A DNA stretch of 17,050 nucleotides from an uncultured Blautia sp. (GCA_946629475.1 CAMOXX010000032.1:1-17050), one strand, 5' to 3'. Numbered from the stretch's first letter, positions 1 through 7,982 are shown. Notes: generated from the letters alone by a model not told the origin. A program made the numbers and translations.

Positions 1-1
1 G

Positions 2-1255
2 ATCGACAGCCGTTTTACCAGCCTTCTCCTGTGGCTTGGCCAGAACCGGATTCAGGTAAAGCTCTCCGGCGTCAATCTGCCGGAAGGCTATGCAGTCTAC
101 AAAATCCGGGAGGCAGCGCTTTCGGGCAGCCACAAGCTCTCCGCAGGCGACGGCTTCCTGCAGTTTATGATCCAGCGTCTGCTCTCCAGCCATCCTGTGA
201 CCGAAGCGCCTGTCGAGGATGACGACGACCCCGAAGGCGACGACATGCGCCTCACGAGCCTGCAGAGCATCACCGACTTTATGGCCTGCGCCGGAAAAAC
301 CCTGCCCGACAACATCCGTCTGTGGGCACGGCGGAACCTGGTCGTGGCCCGCTCCGGTGAAGTCAGCCCCGATGAGAGGCGGCATGCACAGCACGCCCTG
401 TCCATCATGATGAACGTACAGTGGAAGAGCAACTACTTTGAGTCGATCGACCCGAAGGAAGCGCGGCGGATCCTGGACGAGGAGCTCTACGGTATGGAGA
501 AGGTCAAGCAGCGGATCATCGAGACGATCATCCAGATCAACCGCACCCACACGCTGCCCTCCTACGGGCTTCTGCTGGCAGGCCCTGCCGGAACCGGAAA
601 ATCCCAGACCGCCTATGCTGTCGCGAGGATTCTCAAAATGCCTTTCACCACGCTGGACATGAGCTCCATCAATGATCCGGAACAGCTGACCGGATCCTCA
701 CGGGTCTATTCCAACGCCAAACCCGGTATTATTATGGAAGCTTTTTCGATGGCAGGGGAGTCCAACCTGGTATTCATCATTAACGAGCTGGACAAGGCAG
801 GTGCCGGGAACGGAAAGGGAAACCCGGCCGATGTGCTTCTGACGCTGCTTGACAACCTGGGATTCACCGACAACTATATCGAATGCACCATACCTACGGT
901 CGGTGTTTATCCGATCGCAACAGCCAACGAGAAGAGCCGCATCAGCGCTCCTCTTCTCTCCCGGTTTGCCGTGATCGACATCCCGGATTATACGGCCGAT
1001 GAGAAGGCGGAGATCTTCCGCCGCTTCTCCCTCCCGAAGGCGCTGAAGCGGATCGGCCTTGAATCCCGCGAGTGCAGCCTTACGCCGGGTGCCGTGGAGG
1101 CCGTGGTCGCCCGCTACGCAGGGACCACGGGGATCCGGGACCTGGAGCAGGCGGCAGAACATATCGCGGCGAACGCGCTCTACCAGATCGAGGTGAACGG
1201 AGTTTCCTCCGTCACATTCGACGCCGAGGCTGTGGACGTGCTGCTGGATGAGTAA
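2..1255 (+). CDS. Lon-like AAA+ ATPase without protease domain (5' partial)
   Basis: The reading frame is open from base 2 with no stop, so the gene starts outside the window; 417 codons are visible. The AAA+ core is clear: Walker A GPAGTGKS at 581-604, a Walker B segment FIINELDK at about 773-796, a sensor-1 region ending in ATANEKS, and a candidate arginine finger in APLLSRF. The flanking sequences YGMEKVKQRI before Walker A and DYTADEKAEIFRRF after the finger resemble the ATPase module of Lon. The C-terminal helical part (TPGAVEAVV...GIRDLEQA) also matches Lon, but the protein stops just after it, with no room for the Ser-Lys protease domain. An acidic linker (EDDDDPEGDD) lies near 210-245. 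The canonical Walker B Asp reads as Asn, while the catalytic Glu is kept. Expected role: ATP-driven remodelling of an unknown partner. An internal ATG at 167 exists but has no strong Shine-Dalgarno and would cut into continuous coding sequence. Confidence 0.85.
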   Translation: MDSRFTSLLLWLGQNRIQVKLSGVNLPEGYAVYKIREAALSGSHKLSAGDGFLQFMIQRLLSSHPVTEAPVEDDDDPEGDDMRLTSLQSITDFMACAGKTLPDNIRLWARRNLVVARSGEVSPDERRHAQHALSIMMNVQWKSNYFESIDPKEARRILDEELYGMEKVKQRIIETIIQINRTHTLPSYGLLLAGPAGTGKSQTAYAVARILKMPFTTLDMSSINDPEQLTGSSRVYSNAKPGIIMEAFSMAGESNLVFIINELDKAGAGNGKGNPADVLLTLLDNLGFTDNYIECTIPTVGVYPIATANEKSRISAPLLSRFAVIDIPDYTADEKAEIFRRFSLPKALKRIGLESRECSLTPGAVEAVVARYAGTTGIRDLEQAAEHIAANALYQIEVNGVSSVTFDAEAVDVLLDE

Positions 1256-1266
1256 TTTTTTTTACA

Positions 1267-1310
1267 GGACAGGGGCACCCGATTTACCGGGTACCCCTGT
1301 CCTTCTGTTC
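1267..1310 (+). terminator. Hairpin terminator after the AAA+ ATPase gene
   Basis: Arms at 1267-1281 (GGACAGGGGCACCCG) and 1288-1302 (CGGGTACCCCTGTCC) enclose a 6-nt loop. There is one C-A mismatch on the plus strand, which becomes a G-U wobble on the minus strand. The tail TTCTGTTCTG is only moderately T-rich. The hairpin starts 12 bases after the ATPase stop and lies between two tail-to-tail genes, so it probably serves both directions, although the minus-strand side is followed by an A-rich rather than a T-rich run. Confidence 0.65.
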
Positions 1311-1319
1311 TGTATCCGT

Positions 1320-2213
1320 TTATCCTGTGCCGCCGGGAGCCGTCGCCGTCTGCACATTCTTTTCCATCATCTTCTGCGGTGAAACACCGTATTCTTTAAC
1401 AAACGCTCTGTAAAACACTGAATAGTCGGAAAAGCCGGATTCCTCGAAGATTTCGGAAGGCCTCCTCCCGTTTGACAGCGCTTCTTTGCTTACAGCCAGC
1501 CTTTTTTTGATAATGTACTGGTGCAGCGACATTCCCATCTGCTCCCTGAAAATATGAGAGATATGATATTTGCTGACATAAAACAGCCCTGAGAGCGTAT
1601 CCAGGCGAAGGTCTTCGGTAATATGCTCATCAATGTAGCGGAGAAGGCTTCGGTAAAGATTGCTCCCGTCCTTTCCGTCTCTTTCCGGATGCAGGCCTTC
1701 GAAAACCATCCTGTTGATAAAAAGCAGCAGGTCATTGATTCCCAAAGCAACGGCTGTGCGCCTTCCAAAACGGTCGGAACGAATCTCTTCTATAACATGA
1801 AAAGCCTTCCGCTGCAATGTGGTAAATGCCAGTTCACCAAAATGCCAGATGAGCCCGCTGCAGCCGGCTTTCTCCGCGAGGTAAAGAAACTCGTCCGAGT
1901 GCACCTTCAGCTGCAGCAGAAAGCTTTCCGTGATCCAGAGTACGATCCTTCGGTAAGGAACATCCGGATCATGGATCCGGACGCTGTGCTCCGCTCCCGG
2001 AGGGATAACCACCATGTCTCCGTTCTGCAGCCGATGAGTGGAGCCGGCGAAGAACACAGTCGCGTCACCCTCCAGAAAAAAATAGAATTCATAGCAGCTG
2101 TGGGTGTGCTCTCCTACATTGCGAAAATTGCAGTCATTGAAATAATAGATCTCAAAATCCTTTGAAATCATATGCTGGCGATTCAAAAAAGCAGTGGAAA
2201 GATTGTCTTTCAT
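1320..2213 (-). CDS. AraC-family transcriptional regulator (cupin sensor plus HTH)
   Basis: This is a 297-residue regulator. The N-terminal part is an AraC-type cupin with HTHSCYEFYFFLEG and a following NGDMVVIPPGAEHSV strand pair, at roughly residues 33-80. The C-terminal hundred residues form the double helix-turn-helix DNA-binding domain (SKYHISHIFREQMGMSLHQ, then a second helix ending in the family signature GFSDYSVFYRAFVKEYGVSP). The start chosen is ATG at 2213, because AGGGAG sits 8 bases upstream; an in-frame ATG at 2231 adds six residues but lacks a good ribosome site. It is transcribed divergently from the beta-glucuronidase gene across 183 bp, which suggests it controls that operon in response to a sugar or glucuronide. 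The ligand cannot be read from sequence. Confidence 0.93.
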   Translation of the reverse strand: MKDNLSTAFLNRQHMISKDFEIYYFNDCNFRNVGEHTHSCYEFYFFLEGDATVFFAGSTHRLQNGDMVVIPPGAEHSVRIHDPDVPYRRIVLWITESFLLQLKVHSDEFLYLAEKAGCSGLIWHFGELAFTTLQRKAFHVIEEIRSDRFGRRTAVALGINDLLLFINRMVFEGLHPERDGKDGSNLYRSLLRYIDEHITEDLRLDTLSGLFYVSKYHISHIFREQMGMSLHQYIIKKRLAVSKEALSNGRRPSEIFEESGFSDYSVFYRAFVKEYGVSPQKMMEKNVQTATAPGGTG

Positions 2214-2254
2214 TGGTGTTCTCCCTGACATCGGTTCTCTTGATGCTTACTAAA

Positions 2255-2283
2255 ATATTAACACTTTCCCGCAAGATTTGCAA
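2255..2283 (-). promoter_or_regulatory. Candidate sigma-A promoter of the araC-type gene
   Basis: Read on the minus strand: -35 TTGCAA (2283-2278), a 17-bp spacer, then -10 TAATAT (2260-2255). Predicted transcription start is near 2248, leaving a leader of about 35 nt before the ATG at 2213. The -35 box adjoins a perfect dyad (2284-2294) that could be an operator. Confidence 0.65.
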
Positions 2284-2336
2284 TGTTCGGAACAAGCCTG
2301 GCAATATGATGTTTACCGGAACAATGGTAAGCTTAC
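2284..2336. promoter_or_regulatory. Candidate operator cluster between araC-type gene and glucuronidase
   Basis: Several symmetric or repeated elements crowd here. There is a perfect dyad TGTTCGGAACA (2284-2294), a direct repeat CGGAACAA at 2288-2295 and 2317-2324 (29 bp apart), an inverted repeat TTACC-(8)-GGTAA (2313-2317 and 2326-2330), and a palindrome GTAAGCTTAC (2327-2336). I see no convincing plus-strand -35/-10 pair for the glucuronidase gene, which would fit an activator-dependent promoter. Binding by the adjacent regulator is inference. Confidence 0.4.
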
Positions 2337-2396
2337 AGCACACAATAAAAAGAGACAGAATACCGGCCAGAACAAAGAATAGAAAGGGGGAATCAT

Positions 2397-4250
2397 ATGC
2401 TGTATCCGGTCATATCGGAATCGAGGAGCGTGATTGATCTTTCCGGTATATGGGATTTCCGGCTGGACGATGGAAATGGCTTTTCGGAGAGATGGTACGA
2501 AAAGCAGCTTCCGGACGCTGAAAAAATGCCGGTTCCGGCTTCCTACAATGATCTTAGGGAAGATGTGAATTTCCGGGATCACTGCGGCTACGCTTTTTAT
2601 CAAAAAAGATTTTCTTTCCCGAAGCGTCTGTTTGAACACCAGCGCATTGTGCTGCGCTGCGAGGCGGTCACCCACTTTGCAAGGGTTTATCTGAACGGAA
2701 AGGAAATCGGGAGTCATCTGGGAGGCTTCCTCCCCTTTGAGTTTGAGATCGGAAACGATCTGCAGGACGAAAACCTGCTCACCATCGCAGTGGACAACCG
2801 GATCGATTACCACACCCTTCCCGTAGGAAACCTCGAGGATGTCTGGGGCTCCAGAGGCGCGAATAAGGTTCAGAAGAAAGCGAATTATCCGAATTTTGAT
2901 TTCTTCAATTACTGCGGGATTACGAGACCGGTCAGGCTGCTCGTCATGCCGCAGAGCTTTATCAGTGATATCACCCTGATCCCGGAGGTGGAGCTTACAG
3001 GCGGGGGAAAAGGCAATGCTGTCCTTCGATACTCCATCGACACCTGCTGCGCGGACGATTCCGCGGAACCAGCCTGCAGGGTGGAGATTCTCGATAAGGA
3101 AGGGAACCATGCCGGCGCTTCGGATGGGAAAACCGGAGAAATCCACCTTGAGAATGCTGTTTTGTGGCAGCCGCTGAAGCCTTATCTGTACCGTGTAAAA
3201 GTATGGTTCGGAAGCGACGTGTATGAACTGCCATACGGGATCCGCACCATAGAAGTCAGGGGTACAGAGTTCCTGATCAACGGAAAAGCCTTCTATTTTA
3301 AGGGCTATGGGAAGCATGAGGACACTTTCCCCCACGGACGCGGTGAAAACATCCCCATGTATGTGAAGGATTTCTCCCTGATGAAATGGCAGGGAGCCAA
3401 CAGCTTCCGCTGCAGCCATTACCCCTACAGTGAGGAAGTGATGCGGCTCGCAGATGAGGAAGGAATGGTTGTCATCGATGAAACGCCGGCCGTAGGGCTG
3501 AATCTGGCGTTCGGTGGCGGAGCGAATTTTGAGGGCAAAAAGAAGGGAACCTTTGACCCGGAGTCGGGGCTTCAGACCGGCCCGCATCACCGGGAGGTGA
3601 TCCGTGACCTGATCGAGCGAGATAAAAACTACGCCTGCGTGGTGATGTGGAACATCGCCAACGAGCCGGATGGCTGCGGTGAAGGCGCTTTCGAGTATTT
3701 TGCTCCTCTTTTTGAGCTGGCTCACGATAAAGATCCCCAGAAGCGGCCGGTATGTATGGCCAGCGCGCAGATGGCCGGAGGTCCGGACACGGATGTCTCT
3801 GCCAGATTGTCCGATGTGATCTGTCTGAACCGGTACTATGGATGGTACGAGGGCGGACCGAACCTTGAGGAGCCTGCCGGGTGGCTGAGGAGAGAGCTCA
3901 AAGAATGGGAAAAGCTCGGGAAACCGCTGATGATCACCGAGTATGGCGCGGACACTGTCGCCGGTCTGCATGACACGGCGCCGGTGATGTTCACGGAAGA
4001 GTACCAGCTGGAGTACTACCGGATGAACAACCGGGTTCTGGATGAATTTTCGTTCGTGGTCGGAGAGCACGCATGGAATTTCGCGGATTTCGCGACCGGC
4101 CAGGGCGTGAACAGGGTTCAGGGCAATAAAAAAGGTATTTTTACCCGGGACCGGAGGCCGAAGCTTTCCGCGCATTATTTTAAAGAGCGCTGGCATAAGA
4201 TACCAGACTATGATTATAAAAAACAGGCAAATACGAAAGGAGACAATTAA
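2397..4250 (+). CDS. uidA: Beta-glucuronidase, glycoside hydrolase family 2
   Basis: This 617-residue protein aligns by eye along its whole length with E. coli GusA, from the N-terminal MLYPV (MLRPV in E. coli) to the C-terminal GNKKGIFTRDR. Domain order is sugar-binding jelly roll, immunoglobulin-like domain, then TIM barrel. The acid/base Glu is E423 in IANEPD and the nucleophile is E515 in ITEYGAD. The glucuronate-carboxylate motif N-x-K is present as N577-K578-K579, with R573 just before it, which separates this enzyme from beta-galactosidases. The segment from about residue 372 to 396 matches the long active-site loop 1 of E. coli GUS, so it should accept small glucuronides. No signal peptide is visible, so it is cytoplasmic. 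The start has GGGGG six bases upstream. The solute-binding protein gene follows after one base. Known reaction: hydrolysis of beta-D-glucuronides to glucuronate and aglycone. Confidence 0.95.
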   Translation: MLYPVISESRSVIDLSGIWDFRLDDGNGFSERWYEKQLPDAEKMPVPASYNDLREDVNFRDHCGYAFYQKRFSFPKRLFEHQRIVLRCEAVTHFARVYLNGKEIGSHLGGFLPFEFEIGNDLQDENLLTIAVDNRIDYHTLPVGNLEDVWGSRGANKVQKKANYPNFDFFNYCGITRPVRLLVMPQSFISDITLIPEVELTGGGKGNAVLRYSIDTCCADDSAEPACRVEILDKEGNHAGASDGKTGEIHLENAVLWQPLKPYLYRVKVWFGSDVYELPYGIRTIEVRGTEFLINGKAFYFKGYGKHEDTFPHGRGENIPMYVKDFSLMKWQGANSFRCSHYPYSEEVMRLADEEGMVVIDETPAVGLNLAFGGGANFEGKKKGTFDPESGLQTGPHHREVIRDLIERDKNYACVVMWNIANEPDGCGEGAFEYFAPLFELAHDKDPQKRPVCMASAQMAGGPDTDVSARLSDVICLNRYYGWYEGGPNLEEPAGWLRRELKEWEKLGKPLMITEYGADTVAGLHDTAPVMFTEEYQLEYYRMNNRVLDEFSFVVGEHAWNFADFATGQGVNRVQGNKKGIFTRDRRPKLSAHYFKERWHKIPDYDYKKQANTKGDN

Positions 4251-4251
4251 A

Positions 4252-5730
4252 ATGAAAAAAAGGATCTCATGTGCTTTGGCAGCAGTGCTGGCAGTATCCT
4301 CCCTTGCCCCCGCAGTGATGGTATCCGCGGAGGAGGACACCTATAAGATGGTGATGGAGGTCGTCAATTACGGGTTTGATGATCCGGATCTTCTTATGGT
4401 ACAGGATGCCGTAAACGAGATCACGGTTCCGAAGATCGGCGTAGAGGTGGAATTTCTGACTGTCCCGATTATGGATCAGGCAACAAAGCAGGGCCTTCTG
4501 GTGGCCGGAGGACAGCAGATCGATCTGGTTGTAGCCGGGCTTCTGACCACTCCCTCCAATCTTGTCTCCAGCGGACTGCTTCAGCCGATCACCGAATATG
4601 TCGAGAATTCTGAAGTCCTTTCCGGACTGGCCGAAGGAATTCTGGATGCCTGCAGGGTGAAAGGAGAGATCTACGCATATCCCGGATCGATCGCCAGCGG
4701 CAACAGGGTCTCTTACTTCTATGATAAGGATCTTGCGGAGGAATACGGCCTCGAGATGCCGGAGAAGATCACCTCGGCGGAGGATTGGGAAGCTCTGTTT
4801 GAAGCGGTGCTGGCGAGCGGCATGCCTCAGTATGGAATCTCCCTCGGCGACGGCGTAGCCTGCGAATATGAGTGGGCGCCTTTCGATTCGCTTGGCGATG
4901 ACGCGCTGCTGTCCTACGGTGTGGTCATGGATCCGCAGAACGGTACGACAGTTGAAAACTATTATGCCTCGGAAGAATATATGCAGAAATGCAGGATGCA
5001 CAGGGACTGGTTTGAAAAGGGCTACTGTGTGCCGGATTCCATCAGCAACGGATATACTACTACAGATTCCATGAGCCAGGGCATAATGCTCGGCTTTGTC
5101 TCCAACTCCAACCCGGGGAACAGCACTGCCTATAAGTCAAAAACAACGGGCAAGAACCTCGGTGAAGTTCCGATGACCGATATCATCACCAAGACAAGCA
5201 ATGTGCTGAACTTCTGCTGGGGCGTTTCCTCCTCCTGCGAAAGACCGGAGAAGGTTGTGGAATTCCTTGAGCTGATGTTCTCCGATACAGAGCTTGCAAA
5301 CCTGCTCAACTACGGAATCGAAGGCGTTCATTATACCACCAGAGAAGGAAGCCGGATCATCGATTATCCGGACGGAGTGGACGGAAGCAACTGCGGATAC
5401 GGCTCTTTCGTAGGAACCTACGGAAACGTCAAAGATATTTACCAGAGACCTCCGTTTACCGATGAGGATATCGAAGGCTTCGATGATTTTATCTACCCGA
5501 ACGCGGAAACTTCCCGTTTCCTTGGATATTCCTTTGATCCTTCCAATGTGACGACTGCGCTGACCGCAGTGTCCGCAGTGATCGGGCAGTATGCACCTGC
5601 CCTGGAATGCGGAATCGTTGATCCTGATGAGATGGTTCCGGAATTCCTGGATGCCCTGGAGGCTGCAGGAATGAGTGAAGTGATTGCAGAAAACCAGGCA
5701 CAGCTGGATGCATGGCTTGCCGCAGAATAA
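4252..5730 (+). CDS. Secreted ABC-type extracellular solute-binding protein
   Basis: This 492-residue protein has a Sec signal peptide (MKKRISCALAAVLAVSS, likely cleavage after VSA at residue 25 or so). The mature part resembles family 1 sugar/oligosaccharide-binding proteins, probably the DUF3502-containing subgroup (GGQQIDLVVAGLL near the N-terminus, a WGVSSSCERPEKVVEFLELMF segment typical of the hinge region). ATG 4252 is preferred over an upstream in-frame ATG at 4210 because AAAGGAG lies about nine bases before it and the signal peptide starts there. It begins one base after the glucuronidase stop, so the two are translationally linked. Unusually for a monoderm, there is no lipobox cysteine at the cleavage region. 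No permease or ATPase gene accompanies it, and a terminator follows. The ligand is unknown; a glucuronide or its sugar would fit the context. Confidence 0.85.
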   Translation: MKKRISCALAAVLAVSSLAPAVMVSAEEDTYKMVMEVVNYGFDDPDLLMVQDAVNEITVPKIGVEVEFLTVPIMDQATKQGLLVAGGQQIDLVVAGLLTTPSNLVSSGLLQPITEYVENSEVLSGLAEGILDACRVKGEIYAYPGSIASGNRVSYFYDKDLAEEYGLEMPEKITSAEDWEALFEAVLASGMPQYGISLGDGVACEYEWAPFDSLGDDALLSYGVVMDPQNGTTVENYYASEEYMQKCRMHRDWFEKGYCVPDSISNGYTTTDSMSQGIMLGFVSNSNPGNSTAYKSKTTGKNLGEVPMTDIITKTSNVLNFCWGVSSSCERPEKVVEFLELMFSDTELANLLNYGIEGVHYTTREGSRIIDYPDGVDGSNCGYGSFVGTYGNVKDIYQRPPFTDEDIEGFDDFIYPNAETSRFLGYSFDPSNVTTALTAVSAVIGQYAPALECGIVDPDEMVPEFLDALEAAGMSEVIAENQAQLDAWLAAE

Positions 5731-5756
5731 AACATATGAATGCCGGAAGGCAGAAC

Positions 5757-5795
5757 AAGGGGGACCCTCTTTACCGGGTCCCCCTTTCCTGTCGT
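5757..5795. terminator. Hairpin terminator shared by converging operons
   Basis: Perfect 11-bp arms AAGGGGGACCC (5757-5767) and GGGTCCCCCTT (5776-5786) enclose loop TCTTTACC. On the plus strand TTTCCTGTCGT follows; on the minus strand TTGTTCTG follows. It sits between the solute-binding protein stop (5730) and the stop of the molybdopterin-binding gene on the minus strand (5799), so it probably works both ways. Loop and arms resemble the hairpin at 1267-1302. Confidence 0.8.
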
Positions 5796-5798
5796 ATT

Positions 5799-6818
5799 CT
5801 ACTTTCCAAACGGACATACCGGATACCGGCAGTCTCCGCACCCGAGGCACAGCCCTCCATGCCCCATTCTTACAAAGTCCGCCCTTACGAGCTTCCTCCC
5901 TGCTGCCAGATACGGCAGCACAATATCGAATATCGAAGCTTTCGCGTACATCACACATCCGGGAAGGCCGACGACCGGCGTACCATCCTCATAATATCCC
6001 AGGCAGAACATCGCTCCGGGGAGCGTCGGGGCTCCGTATGTTACGAGCTCATCTGTGCTGTCCGTGATCGCCCCCGGTGTTTTGTCATCCGGGTCCACGC
6101 TCATGCCGCCGGTGCAGCAGATCAGGCCGGCGCCCGCACTGTGCGCCTTTTGGATCTCTCCGCAGATGACTTCTTTATCATCGGGACATTTCACATGGGA
6201 GATGGTCCGGATCCCGAAGGCCGCCAGCTTTTCCTTCACCACCGGAGTAAATTTGTCCTCGATGATTCCTTTGTACACTTCACTCCCGGTCGTGATCACA
6301 GCGGCCGTTTTTAATCTCCACGGTGTTATCCGCAAAAGGGGATCGGTTCCCACCGTCTTTTCTGCCTGAAGGAGTTTTTCCTCCCGGATCACCAGAGGAA
6401 TCACACGCATCCCGGCCAGCCTGTCGCCGGGGTGGACCGCTGTCCCGGTATGCCGGGTCGCGATCATCAGTTCCTCGATGTCATTCACTGCGTAGAGTCT
6501 CTCCGTGTCCACCTCAAACAGGCCGTCCGCATCGGCGACCAGCTCTATCTTTCCCTCCTTTACGGGAGTTTCGTGCATATGGTCATTCATGCAGAGATCC
6601 CGGAGGCGCATTGCCGCTTCATTCTCATGGAGCATGCCCTCCGTCTTCTCCCACACATACAGATGTTCTTTCCCGATGGAAAGAAGAACGGGGATGTCCT
6701 CCTCCCGCACAATATGGCCCTTCCGGAAGACGGCATCCTTGACCACTCCGGGGATAATCTGTGTCAGATCGTGGCAGAGCACATGTCCGACCGCGTCCTG
6801 CGTTCTGATAAGTTTCAT
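5799..6818 (-). CDS. Molybdopterin-binding MoCF-domain protein with Cys-rich tail
   Basis: This 339-residue protein carries a MoaB/Mog (MoCF) fold domain in its C-terminal half, shown by ITTGSEVYKGIIEDKF and the signature CTGGMSVDPDDKTPGAI. The N-terminal half (MKLIRTQDAVGHVLCHDL, then a GHIVREEDIPVLLSIG stretch) is related to MoeA but shorter; full-length MoeA is about 400 residues. The last 16 residues contain four cysteines, C324, C327, C330 and C335 (CxxCxxCxxxxC), before the terminal PFGK. That pattern could bind zinc or an iron-sulfur cluster. The start ATG has AAAGGAG nine bases upstream. It is the last gene of the minus-strand run xdhC-modABC, so a role in inserting or modifying the molybdenum cofactor for a hydroxylase is likely. 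It should not simply be called moeA. Confidence 0.85.
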   Translation of the reverse strand: MKLIRTQDAVGHVLCHDLTQIIPGVVKDAVFRKGHIVREEDIPVLLSIGKEHLYVWEKTEGMLHENEAAMRLRDLCMNDHMHETPVKEGKIELVADADGLFEVDTERLYAVNDIEELMIATRHTGTAVHPGDRLAGMRVIPLVIREEKLLQAEKTVGTDPLLRITPWRLKTAAVITTGSEVYKGIIEDKFTPVVKEKLAAFGIRTISHVKCPDDKEVICGEIQKAHSAGAGLICCTGGMSVDPDDKTPGAITDSTDELVTYGAPTLPGAMFCLGYYEDGTPVVGLPGCVMYAKASIFDIVLPYLAAGRKLVRADFVRMGHGGLCLGCGDCRYPVCPFGK

Positions 6819-6841
6819 TATGCTTTACTCCTTTAAAGAAT

Positions 6842-7885
6842 TCACCCGTACAGCAGCATGACGCTCTCCGGGGCAGTTCCCAGATATTCCGGCATCGTAT
6901 CCGGGCGGAGCTCCCTGGCATACCGCCACCAGACGGCCGGGCTCTCTGAATCCTGACCTTCTGTCCGGAACTCGCTCACCCACTCGAACGGCTCCTCCAT
7001 CTCCCGGATCACCCTCATCCGAAAACGGTTCCGCGTCTCCGACGGGCTGAAATGGTGCGCGCGGATTCCGACGGCTGTGAGATGATCTCCCACCGGTCTG
7101 TCCGTACACAAATGTATATTCCAGGATGGAACAAAAACCTCGTACTCCCCTGTTTTCACCGCAGCCGCAATGTTCTTGCATCCGGTGATGACGGCGGCCG
7201 CCCTGCTTTCCGGGTCGGCAAACAGTTCCCTGGTGCCTTTTACGGCCAGCATCCTGCCGCGCTCCATCACGCCAAGCCTTCTGCACATGCGGAATGCCTC
7301 ATCCCGGTCATGCGTCACCATAAGAACCGGCTTTCCGAAATCCTTAAGGAGGTTCAGAAGCTCCATCTGAAGCTTCAGCCTGAGATGCGTGTCAAGGGCG
7401 GAAAACGGCTCGTCCAGCATCAGCAGCTCCGGCCGGTTTACCAGGATTCTGCCAAGGGCGGTGCGCTGTGCCTGGCCCCCCGAAAGCTGGGCGGGATAAA
7501 GCTTCTCACACTCTGAGAGCCCCAGCATTTCGATGACTCTGCCGGCTTCGTTCTCCCTCCGTGCTCTGTCCTTCTCCCACTGAAGGCCGCACAGGATGTT
7601 CTGGCGCACGTTCCGGTTCGGAAACAGGGCATAGTTCTGGAACAGGCAGCCGACCCTTCTCTTCTGAGGGGAGAGGCTGATCCCTCTATCCGAATCGAAC
7701 AGCACCCTTCCATCCAGCACAATTCTGCCTCTGTCCGGTTTTTCGATCCCGGCGATGCATTTCAGCGTCATGCTCTTTCCGCAGCCGGACGCTCCCAGAA
7801 TTCCCAGGAGCTCCTGCCCGCAGGTGAAGGCTGTCTGCAGGTGAAAGTCTCCCGCTCTTTTTTCAATTTCAACTTCCAGTGCCAT
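6842..7885 (-). CDS. modC: Molybdate ABC transporter ATP-binding protein ModC
   Basis: This 347-residue ABC ATPase has Walker A GASGCGKS (residues 31-38), signature LSGGQAQR, Walker B LLMLDEP, a D-loop SALD and the switch histidine in VTHDRDEA. A C-terminal extension of about 120 residues fits the TOBE-like regulatory region of ModC-type proteins. Start ATG 7885 (MALEVEIEKR) is chosen because GGAGGAG lies six bases before it; a further in-frame start at 7909 adds eight residues with no better signal. It energises molybdate uptake with ModB and ModA, whose genes lie directly upstream in the same direction. The assignment to molybdate rests on the partners, since related sulfate or sugar ATPases share these motifs. 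Confidence 0.92.
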   Translation of the reverse strand: MALEVEIEKRAGDFHLQTAFTCGQELLGILGASGCGKSMTLKCIAGIEKPDRGRIVLDGRVLFDSDRGISLSPQKRRVGCLFQNYALFPNRNVRQNILCGLQWEKDRARRENEAGRVIEMLGLSECEKLYPAQLSGGQAQRTALGRILVNRPELLMLDEPFSALDTHLRLKLQMELLNLLKDFGKPVLMVTHDRDEAFRMCRRLGVMERGRMLAVKGTRELFADPESRAAAVITGCKNIAAAVKTGEYEVFVPSWNIHLCTDRPVGDHLTAVGIRAHHFSPSETRNRFRMRVIREMEEPFEWVSEFRTEGQDSESPAVWWRYARELRPDTMPEYLGTAPESVMLLYG

Positions 7886-7982
7886 TCTGTGCTCCTCCCG
7901 GCATGGCATTCTCCGTAAAACAGATGTCTCCTGTATTCTGCCTGACGCATCGGTTTTTTGGCTCCGGCCAGCTGCTGCCCAT

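Noticed and set aside
2313..4340. A 675-codon open frame antisense to the glucuronidase gene
   Set aside because: The plus strand encodes a clear full-length beta-glucuronidase here; the antisense product has no recognisable family, and long antisense frames are common opposite GC-rich genes.
4267..5001. A 244-codon open frame antisense to the solute-binding protein
   Set aside because: It is a shadow of a well-supported secreted protein gene, with no recognisable motifs of its own.
7864..7982. A small open frame of about 39 codons between modB and modC, starting right after the modB stop
   Set aside because: It has no ribosome site and no recognisable product, and it ends a few codons inside modC; I see nothing else in this 97-bp gap beyond the modC Shine-Dalgarno.
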